A DNA stretch of 64,000 nt from VBAU01 sp036005185 (GTDB lineage Bacteria; Bacteroidota; Bacteroidia; Chitinophagales; Chitinophagaceae): the NCBI GenBank assembly GCA_036005185.1, contig DASYQS010000052.1, positions 1 through 64,000 on the forward strand, in the 5' to 3' direction. The translations under genes and the position numbers were made by a program. Under the pieces are notes generated by a model, which worked only from the letters and a program-made list of their open reading frames with translations, had not been told where the DNA came from and did not search any database. Numbering within the stretch: position 1 is the first letter of the stretch; the number at the start of each line of letters is the position of its first letter. This document shows, piece after piece, positions 57,592 through 64,000 of this stretch.

Positions 57592-58446
57592 ATGAAAAAT
57601 CTCATTCTTGTCTTTTGTTGTTTACCTATTTTTACGGTGGCTCAGAATTTTCATTTTTCAGGGCGGCTTGGGGTTGCTGGTTATCAGGGCGATTTGAAAG
57701 CCAAGGATATCTCTTTGTCGCAGGTTAAACCGATGTTATCCTTAGGTGTACGATACGATCTTTCTGAGCACATCTCAGCCCGGAGTTATTTTACTCTTAC
57801 TTCCTTAAAGGCCGATGATAAAAAAGGAACTGCAACCATGCAGCAACGTAATCTTAATTTTAAATCAAAGGTTTGGGACTGGGAATTTAGTGCACAATAC
57901 AGCTTTTTTAACCTCAATGATCGCTGGTGGACACCTTATGTATTTGCCGGCGTCGGGTTATTCCATTTTAACCCCTACACAAAGGATTCTGCCGGTCATA
58001 AAACATTTTTGAAACCGCTCAGTACCGAAGGCGAAGGTTTTATGTCAGGTGTTAAAGATTACAAACGAATGCAGTTAAATATACCGCTTGGGTTTGGTGC
58101 TGAATATGCATTGAATGAGGATATGCGTGTGGGTATTGAATTTGGCTATCGCAAAACTTTTACCGATTATATTGATGATGTCAGTACCGTATATGTGGAT
58201 CAAAACAGCTTGCTTAATGCCAGGGGACAGACAGCTGTCGACCTCGCCTGGCGTGGCGATGAAAAAAGCGGCAACTCGTATCCGGCGGCTGGTACTCCAC
58301 GCGGCAATTCCAAATACAAGGATGGTTATTACTATGTGGCTCTCACTTTTACCGTTCGCTACTTTTTCGATAAATACAAACAGATCGTTGGTCTTCCAGC
58401 CGCGAGAAAAGAAAAGAAAGTTGGTTGCCCTGCCACAAGGCATTGA
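57592..58446 (+). CDS. Outer-membrane beta-barrel protein (DUF6089-like)
   Basis: A signal peptide (residues 1-17, cleavage after TVAQ region) leads to a predicted eight-or-so strand beta barrel. GRLGVAGYQGDLKAKDISLSQ, LGVRYDLSEHISARSYFTL, FEFSAQY-like WEFSAQYSFFNL, TPYVFAGVGLFHFNP and FGYRKTFTDYIDDVSTVYVD are shared with the DUF6089 family of Bacteroidota. The conserved DYIDDVSTxYVD motif is in place. Function is unknown; position in the outer membrane is inferred. A 20-residue basic tail extends past the last strand (RKEKKVGCPATRH). Confidence 0.85.
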   Translation: MKNLILVFCCLPIFTVAQNFHFSGRLGVAGYQGDLKAKDISLSQVKPMLSLGVRYDLSEHISARSYFTLTSLKADDKKGTATMQQRNLNFKSKVWDWEFSAQYSFFNLNDRWWTPYVFAGVGLFHFNPYTKDSAGHKTFLKPLSTEGEGFMSGVKDYKRMQLNIPLGFGAEYALNEDMRVGIEFGYRKTFTDYIDDVSTVYVDQNSLLNARGQTAVDLAWRGDEKSGNSYPAAGTPRGNSKYKDGYYYVALTFTVRYFFDKYKQIVGLPAARKEKKVGCPATRH

Positions 58447-58551
58447 TCAATCAAGCTTTTTAGTCCTTGTAGTTTCTACTGTAAAAAATCAAGTGAGTAT
58501 CTAAAGAAGTCTGCAATAACTTTATAGTTCCTTCTTTTAAAACATTGATCT

Positions 58552-59556
58552 ATGAAGTCATGGATTCCTTTTTTAATTTTTTTAATACCGATTGAAGATA
58601 AGAGAAAGCCCGGCAATCCACTCGACCACTTACCCAAAAACATTGAAGTGTTAACCCGCTTTGGCGAGCGAGCAGATTTTGCACCGGATAATAAAAGCAT
58701 TGCCTTTATGTCAAAAAGTTTTGGCGATGCTATGTCCATTGATCTAAAGACACGTGACATTCGTTGCCTCACCTGCAATGTCCCCGCTGCAACCTTTCTT
58801 CGTGTGATGCACTTGTCAACAGGAGATTATATACTTATTGGTCCCGATCATTTCGAAGACATCCGCATTAGTCGCTCGCGAGATAACGAGCTTTGGTTCT
58901 TGAGCAAACAGCCGGGCTCAAAACCCGTGAAGCTGGAACAGAAAATGAATGAAGGAGCTGCTGTTTCAAAAAAAAGTTTAAAGATCGCTTTCTCACAAAC
59001 GCATGACCAGGTTCCTGATCTACCACCAGGAGCTTCACGTCTTATTGTTGCTGACGTGGATCTTTCCGGCTCTACCCCAAAGCTTATTAATAAAAAAACA
59101 GTTTATGAAAGTAAGGATAGAAACTGCGTTCTCGAAGCGCAGGACTTTTATGACAATGATACCAAGCTAACTTTCACTTGCTATGAGCCCAATGGGCTGG
59201 CTTCAATATGGACCTTAGATTTAAAAACAAACCAAGTAAAAAATTTATCAAATGCGCCAGGCGAGTATAATGAAGTTGAAGGTATTTTTCCCGATGGCAA
59301 CTATACCTGTGTCGAAAGTGACCATCAATGTGAATGGCTTGGTGGCTCACGCGGCTCAGGCAACATTGATATCTGGAAACTGAAGCTCGACGGTACGGGA
59401 AAAAATTTTGTTCGTCTCACAAACTTCAACGATTATCAAAGCGGCAAGGCTTCAAACCCTGTCATTTCCACGGATGGCAAATACATGGCTTTTCAATCGG
59501 CAAAAACAACGGACCCTGCCGGTGTTGGTTATGGTCTGCTTCTATACCGCTTTTAA
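58552..59556 (+). CDS. TolB-like beta-propeller protein with shortened N-terminus
   Basis: 334 residues with repeated WD40-like PD40 blades: RFGERADFAPDNKSIAFMSK, YEPNGLASIWTLDLKTNQVKNLS and NPVISTDGKYMAFQSAKTT. These blades are typical of TolB and prolyl-oligopeptidase propellers. The N-terminus MKSWIPFLIFLIPIEDK has a short hydrophobic run but no normal signal cleavage site, so export is doubtful or the start of the signal has been lost. Five cysteines, including pairs in RCLTCN and YTCVESDHQC, would suit an exported, disulfide-bonded protein. No partner gene suggests a substrate. Confidence 0.8.
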   Translation: MKSWIPFLIFLIPIEDKRKPGNPLDHLPKNIEVLTRFGERADFAPDNKSIAFMSKSFGDAMSIDLKTRDIRCLTCNVPAATFLRVMHLSTGDYILIGPDHFEDIRISRSRDNELWFLSKQPGSKPVKLEQKMNEGAAVSKKSLKIAFSQTHDQVPDLPPGASRLIVADVDLSGSTPKLINKKTVYESKDRNCVLEAQDFYDNDTKLTFTCYEPNGLASIWTLDLKTNQVKNLSNAPGEYNEVEGIFPDGNYTCVESDHQCEWLGGSRGSGNIDIWKLKLDGTGKNFVRLTNFNDYQSGKASNPVISTDGKYMAFQSAKTTDPAGVGYGLLLYRF

Positions 59557-59604
59557 ATGACGAGCGAGAGTCGTATCACTGAGTAAGCAATTATAGCACA
59601 AATT

Positions 59605-60891
59605 CTACACGGCTACCGGAGCTGAATCAACTTCCGCTTGGGATTGATTGTAAATTCTGTTAACGGCAAACTCTGCATCATCCTTCATTCCAAAAATAAG
59701 CACTGATCTGCGGCCCCGCAGCCAAGGGTAGCCAATAAAATAAAGACCGGATACAGGTGGTAAGCCATTAGAATGTTTGAGATTACCTTCCTCATCAAAA
59801 ACCGGTAATTTGATATAACTAAAATCACCGCTGAAGCCGGTTGACCAAATGACGGAGCTTATGTTATCTTCTTCAAAATTCAAAGAAGTCAATGAACTAG
59901 CGCAGCTTGCATTTTCATCTGGCTCGTCATTTACATCTGGCTGCGAAGGTTCTGCCCTTAGCTGATTTTTGAGAATAAATCCATCGATCATTTCCTTAAC
60001 GTTCTTTGAAAACCCATCAGCAAATTTTACATGCATAGCTGCATTAGGTTGAAAAAATACATTGTGCGCATCTGCATCTTCGGTTTTACCAACAATAACG
60101 ACTCCCCTTTTTGCCAGCGATTGCAAGCTGATCGTATATCGACTACCTCCAATACCCGTTATTTGGGGCGGTTTCATTTTCAGCATGGCCGGATCTTTTA
60201 TGTCTTCGGCTCGCATGTCAAAAAATTTCATATCGATCAGCCATTCCATTATGTCCCTTCCACGATACCATCTGGGAACGCGGGCTACCATGCTAGTGGA
60301 GAGATAAACTTTTCTTCCTGCATCAGCCAAGTCTTCAGCAATTTGAACACCTGATTGAGCACTTCCTACAACTAAAACAGCTCCATCAGGCAGTTCCTTG
60401 GGATTTCGGTATTCACTGGTATGCAGTTGTTTTATATTTCTCGAAATATTTTTAGAAAATGAAGGTGTTTTGATCTCGCTGGCATAGCCGGAGGCGATGA
60501 TCACATGTTTGCAAGAATAATTTTTTATACCATTATTTTTTGAAACTGCTACATTAAAAAATTCTCCTGGCTTTTCAATGGAAATTACTTTGGAACGTTC
60601 CGAGATTGGCAGATCATATATTGCGACATATTCTTCAAACGAAGAAATATATTCAGTTGCCGAATCAAATCCGAGCGGGTCGTTTCCTTTATACTCGACG
60701 CCCGCCAATGTATTTAGCTTGTTTAACGAATTCAGTCTAAAGGAATCCCATCGTTGCGAGCGCCAGGATTCACCAATTTTTCCACGTTCAAAAACGATAT
60801 GATTCAATCCCTTTTTTTTCAAGTGATAGCTGGCAGATAATCCTGCAACACCCGCGCCTACAACGATAACATCAAAGGTTGTGTTTTCCAT
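59605..60891 (-). CDS. Flavin-dependent monooxygenase (CzcO-like)
   Basis: FAD- and NADPH-binding monooxygenase of 428 residues. The FAD site is VIVVGAGVAGLSASYHLKKKG (residues about 8-28) and GESWRSQRWDSFRLNSLN; the NADPH site is VLVVGSAQSGVQIAEDLADAG (about 171-191). The IWSTGFSGDFSYIKLP motif near the end is the second flavin ATG-type motif. It resembles CzcO-like and indole-pyruvate-type monooxygenases. The substrate is unknown. An AraC-type regulator gene lies 146 bases upstream on the same strand and could control it. Confidence 0.92.
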   Translation of the reverse strand: MENTTFDVIVVGAGVAGLSASYHLKKKGLNHIVFERGKIGESWRSQRWDSFRLNSLNKLNTLAGVEYKGNDPLGFDSATEYISSFEEYVAIYDLPISERSKVISIEKPGEFFNVAVSKNNGIKNYSCKHVIIASGYASEIKTPSFSKNISRNIKQLHTSEYRNPKELPDGAVLVVGSAQSGVQIAEDLADAGRKVYLSTSMVARVPRWYRGRDIMEWLIDMKFFDMRAEDIKDPAMLKMKPPQITGIGGSRYTISLQSLAKRGVVIVGKTEDADAHNVFFQPNAAMHVKFADGFSKNVKEMIDGFILKNQLRAEPSQPDVNDEPDENASCASSLTSLNFEEDNISSVIWSTGFSGDFSYIKLPVFDEEGNLKHSNGLPPVSGLYFIGYPWLRGRRSVLIFGMKDDAEFAVNRIYNQSQAEVDSAPVAV

Positions 60892-61037
60892 AAATAATCT
60901 TTTGAGTTTGATTGATTAAGAATTGGTAATCTTGAAATGATGTCCGTTATAAAGCTATTTTGGTTTTAAAGAAAACCATTTGTAATGAAGTCCAAAGAAT
61001 TTGCTTAAAAGTTCAAATTGCGAGTAACCGGTTATTG

Positions 61038-61922
61038 TTAAGTATAAACCAGCGTTGAAGATTTTTGCTTTCTATATTGAAGAGGGGATAATCCGAATTG
61101 GTTTTTAAACGCCCGGTTGAAATGCGTGATGTTCTTAAACCCGCTATCGCATACTATATCAGTGATCGAACGATCAGAATGCAATAAAAGATAAGCGGCA
61201 TGGCTCAGTCTTTTTTCAAGCAGCCAGCGACCAGGCGGAAGACCGAATGTATTGTAAAAATCTCTTTTGTAAGAAGAAAGGCTACGATGACAAAGTCTTG
61301 CATACTCATGTAATTGCATATTGTAAAGACAATTGCTTTCCATAATGATTTGCAGATCATCATGTGTATTTTGAGCAAGCTTGTAAAAATATTGTGTCAA
61401 TTCACGATTTTGTTCATTGGTGATAATGTTCAGCAAAAGTTCTTTGAATTTAAGCTCCAACAAATTTTCTGGTGGCCGGGTTTCGGTAGAAAAATAAGAG
61501 AGGATGGATTGATAAAATGCTGTCATGACCGGAGTGGAATGAACAGGCAGCAGTCTGTCATTGGTAAGCGGCTGTTGATTCACCTGAAAATTTAATTCAG
61601 TATGTTCTCGAATAAAGGATTTTAAATAGTCGTCTGGAACAAAAAACATTAACACGCAAAATGGCTCATGGCTTAACCTCTCCACAGTAACGCCTCCTTT
61701 TTTTACAAATACAGTTGAACCTTTATCGAGCACCCATGATTTTTCCCGTGAGGACATCCGTTTGCCTCCCGTTAATACGTGCACAAAAACATTATGATTG
61801 TTCCAGTTTTCCCCTTTAACAAATTCAGGAGGACAATCAAGATTGAGAAATAAGATTTGCTTGCAGCAAAACTGCCGAAGCTGTTCAGGATGGCTCCTTA
61901 CATAATCATAAAAATTCGTCAT
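61038..61922 (-). CDS. AraC-family transcriptional regulator
   Basis: 294-residue regulator with a C-terminal pair of helix-turn-helix motifs: LHEYARLCHRSLSSYKRDF (first, about 204-222), then GRWLLEKRLSHAAYLLLHS, ITDIVCDSGFKNITHFNRAF and KNQFGLSPLQYRK (second). The N-terminal 180 residues are cupin-like in pattern (WNNHNVFVHVLTGGKRM, VLDKGSTVFVKKGGVTV) and probably bind a small ligand. It most likely controls the monooxygenase downstream, itself, or both. No operator was recognised. Confidence 0.92.
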   Translation of the reverse strand: MTNFYDYVRSHPEQLRQFCCKQILFLNLDCPPEFVKGENWNNHNVFVHVLTGGKRMSSREKSWVLDKGSTVFVKKGGVTVERLSHEPFCVLMFFVPDDYLKSFIREHTELNFQVNQQPLTNDRLLPVHSTPVMTAFYQSILSYFSTETRPPENLLELKFKELLLNIITNEQNRELTQYFYKLAQNTHDDLQIIMESNCLYNMQLHEYARLCHRSLSSYKRDFYNTFGLPPGRWLLEKRLSHAAYLLLHSDRSITDIVCDSGFKNITHFNRAFKNQFGLSPLQYRKQKSSTLVYT

Positions 61923-62012
61923 AATAAAGGTTATAAGCCTTTACTAAGTTAAAAAAAATAGATGAAGAAATTTTTCTAAGGAGATTATTGTTTGGTAAGA
62001 CAATCGCAACTG

Positions 62013-63464
62013 TCATTGCCCTTGAGCAAGGCTATAACCTCTTTTATCGCCCCACATGTTTAGCAGTTCAAAGGAGCATATTTTAAAGTTGCCGCTCATG
62101 CTTACATAAAGGCCAATGACATCTTGCTGATTGAGCTCTTCATCATTCAGGCTTTCAAAGCGAACATTGTATTGATTAACCAGGTTTGTATAAACAGAAC
62201 CCGTAGGCCACACTTGCGTACCACGGTTGCTGATATTTACAAGCTTAAATTTTACGCCTGCATGCCGCTGACATTTTTGGGCGATAGCGTCAGGTTGTTC
62301 ATCACTTTCAATAAAAAGATCAACACCAACAATTTTTTCATTTACGGTTTCTTTCGAAACCATCATCGGGTTTTTTTCCAACTTAAAGGGAGTAGGTGTG
62401 CCTGGCATGTTGGGGATCACTTTTTTTGCATTGGCCTTTGGCTGCTTACCAAAGTTGCCGATGATTGATTCTGCAAACTGAGTAGTGTTTACAGATGGTT
62501 TTGTTTTATCGCCAAAATCTCCTGTATGAACCCCGCTTTCAAGAGTAAACAATAATGCATTTTCAATTATGGCCGCATTTTCTGTTAAACCCACATGACG
62601 CAGCATAGAGAGGCCACTTAATAATAATGCAGTAGGATTGGCAATATTTTTTCCTGCTATATCTGGCGCTGTTCCATGCACTGCTTCAAAAATAGAAATA
62701 TGATCACCAATGTTTGCCGAAGGAGCAAACCCAAGTCCGCCTACAAGGCCCGCGCATAAATCACTCACAATATCTCCTTGTAAATTTGTAAGAACTACAA
62801 CATCAAAATTGTCCGGTCTTGTTACCAGCTTCATGCACAGGTCGTCAACAATTACATCGTCAGCCTTTAACTCGGGATATTCTTTTGATACCTCATAAAA
62901 GCATTCCAGAAACAAGCCGTCGGTGATCTTCATGATATTTGCCTTGTGACCGCAAGTGATCCGTTTTGCATTTTTCTGTTTTGCGATTTCAAATGCATAA
63001 TGGATAAGCTGCAAGCTTCCAGGCCTGGTAATAAATCGCCTACTTAGCGCTACATCATGGGTAAGCATGTGTTCTATGCCACCATAAGTGTCTTCAATAT
63101 TTTCTCTTACAACTGTTATATCGATCGGAATGCCGGCCTTGCTAAATACAGTGTCAACTCCATGGAGCGTTTGAAATGTTCTTTCGTTTGCATAAGTATT
63201 CCATGTTTTTCTCGCCGTCACATTTATGCTTTTTACACCTTTGCCTTTGGGAGTTTCCATGGGCCCTTTAAAAAGAAGTCCTAAAGCTTCAATCGTTTGC
63301 TTTGCCTGCGGCGTCATTCCATTGTTAAATCCCTTGTCAAAAACCCATTTGCCCATTTCAACAAACTCATAATCCAGAGGAACTTTATTAACATTGAAAA
63401 TTTTTAATACAGCTTCCATTATTTCCGGCCCAATTCCATCTCCTTTGGCTACAGCTATTTTCAT
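62013..63464 (-). CDS. icd: NADP-dependent isocitrate dehydrogenase with C-terminal domain
   Basis: Oxidises isocitrate to 2-oxoglutarate in the TCA cycle. I start at MKIAVAKGDGIGPEIMEAVL (63464); the frame runs to 63557 but adds non-family residues. FKGPMETPKGKGVKSINVTARKTWNTYANERTF, VRENIEDTYGGIEHML, the metal-site VIVDDLCMKLVTRPDNFDVVVLTNLQGDIVSD and HGTAPDIAGKNIANPTAL are standard. The 483 residues include an extra C-terminal domain of about 130 residues, as in the Thermus/Rickettsia type. A separate isopropylmalate role is excluded by that domain and the motif set. Confidence 0.94.
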   Translation of the reverse strand: MKIAVAKGDGIGPEIMEAVLKIFNVNKVPLDYEFVEMGKWVFDKGFNNGMTPQAKQTIEALGLLFKGPMETPKGKGVKSINVTARKTWNTYANERTFQTLHGVDTVFSKAGIPIDITVVRENIEDTYGGIEHMLTHDVALSRRFITRPGSLQLIHYAFEIAKQKNAKRITCGHKANIMKITDGLFLECFYEVSKEYPELKADDVIVDDLCMKLVTRPDNFDVVVLTNLQGDIVSDLCAGLVGGLGFAPSANIGDHISIFEAVHGTAPDIAGKNIANPTALLLSGLSMLRHVGLTENAAIIENALLFTLESGVHTGDFGDKTKPSVNTTQFAESIIGNFGKQPKANAKKVIPNMPGTPTPFKLEKNPMMVSKETVNEKIVGVDLFIESDEQPDAIAQKCQRHAGVKFKLVNISNRGTQVWPTGSVYTNLVNQYNVRFESLNDEELNQQDVIGLYVSMSGNFKICSFELLNMWGDKRGYSLAQGQ

Positions 63465-63604
63465 GATAAAAAGTTTGGAGATGTGAAAATATGAATACCG
63501 GTGAATATCGGGAATGGAAAAGTGAAAATAAGCCGCCCTTTTTGTGAGTGAATACAAATTGTGCTATTTTAAATTGTTTTTCTATTTTTACAAAAAGCTA
63601 TTGC

Positions 63605-63991
63605 ATGACGAGCATGATCTCAGAAGGTGTTGAGGTAAGTGTTGAAACCTTTTATCAGCCTGATTACAGCAATCCTTTGCAGTCAGAGTTCATGTTTGCA
63701 TATAGAATCACGATTGAAAATCACAACTCTTTTCCGGTAAAACTCCATCGTCGCCATTGGAATATTTTTGATAGTAATGGCAGCTATCGCGAGGTGGAAG
63801 GCGAAGGAGTTGTAGGTGTTCAGCCAACGTTGCAGCCTGGCGAAAAATATCAATATGTTAGCGGTTGCAATCTGCGTACGGAAATGGGAAAAATGTATGG
63901 CTCCTACCAAATGGAAAACCTCAATGATCAAAAAATACTCGAGGTAAATATTCCTGAATTTGAAATGATCGTTCCTTTCAAGAATAATTAA
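63605..63991 (+). CDS. apaG: ApaG/Co2+/Mg2+ efflux-associated domain protein
   Basis: Small fibronectin-III-like protein of 128 residues. The ApaG pattern is VSVETFYQPDYSNPLQSEFMFAYRITIEN, LHRRHWNIFDSNG, EVEGEGVVGVQPTLQPGEKYQYVSG and MYGSYQMENL, all conserved. The biochemical role of stand-alone ApaG is unsettled; it is linked to Ap4A and cobalt effects. I start at the ATG at 63605, since the upstream frame from 63548 crosses the divergent promoter. It is divergent from icd and ends 9 bases before the window edge. Confidence 0.93.
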   Translation: MTSMISEGVEVSVETFYQPDYSNPLQSEFMFAYRITIENHNSFPVKLHRRHWNIFDSNGSYREVEGEGVVGVQPTLQPGEKYQYVSGCNLRTEMGKMYGSYQMENLNDQKILEVNIPEFEMIVPFKNN

Positions 63992-64000
63992 TATTGTCTC

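Noticed and set aside
1..64000. tRNA, rRNA, CRISPR array, prophage, transposase or replication origin
   Set aside because: I looked for the typical sequences and found none. A tRNA scan and a repeat search would settle it.

Overview
The window looks like a chromosomal segment of a Bacteroidota bacterium, most likely of the Chitinophagaceae type. The reasons are: SusC/SusD outer-membrane pairs, a short primary sigma factor without region 1.1, promoters of the TAnnTTTG type placed very close to start codons, almost no Shine-Dalgarno sites, a DUF6089-type barrel protein, and intergenic foldback repeats made of short words. The genus is an inference. No rRNA, tRNA, CRISPR, prophage or insertion sequence was seen.

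Layout. 1-2.3 kb: 5' end of a TonB gene, a low-molecular-weight phosphatase and hisS. 2.3-12.6 kb: two SusC/SusD loci on the minus strand whose SusC genes share a duplicated leader and signal-peptide segment. 12.6-17.6 kb: thiolase, rlmN, two rRNA pseudouridine synthases, and an aldo/keto reductase with an altered active site. 17.6-31.7 kb: a sulfur block, described below. 31.7-35.2 kb: CDF transporter, LptG-like permease and small conserved proteins. 35.4-41.4 kb: primary sigma factor, ffh, a MurC-like ligase, nitroreductase, rpsP and rimM. 41.4-45.7 kb: dinB, VOC protein, M20 peptidase, DUF2945 and an S4 protein. 45.8-52.7 kb: an ABC exporter and a Gfo/Idh/MocA-TIM barrel-MFS sugar module. 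52.7-64 kb: deaminase, PLP dehydratase, ornithine-cyclodeaminase-like enzyme, gluconokinase, envelope proteins, monooxygenase with AraC regulator, isocitrate dehydrogenase and apaG.

The most coherent system is sulfur assimilation. A minus-strand operon (peroxiredoxin, cysH, cysD, cysN, SUMT) activates sulfate to APS and reduces it to sulfite by the APS route; no APS kinase is present. A plus-strand sulfite reductase with an extra C-terminal HEPN-like domain reduces sulfite to sulfide. A fusion of the siroheme synthase N-terminal domain to a TSUP transporter supplies the cofactor and probably moves a sulfur oxyanion. A TonB receptor without SusD stands beside it. All four promoters carry versions of one 23-bp palindrome (half-site TAGTCTACTAA, perfect at 22238-22260). 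An Rrf2-family regulator with four clustered cysteines is encoded just upstream of the cys operon. I infer that this regulator reads the palindrome and that the TonB receptor and TSUP fusion belong to the sulfur regulon.

A second theme is repeats. Several intergenic regions carry foldback elements built from short repeated words, and similar words or small GC-rich palindromes have entered coding frames (phosphatase C-terminus, hisS, RluB-type linker, SUMT N-terminus), where they extend or alter the protein without breaking it.
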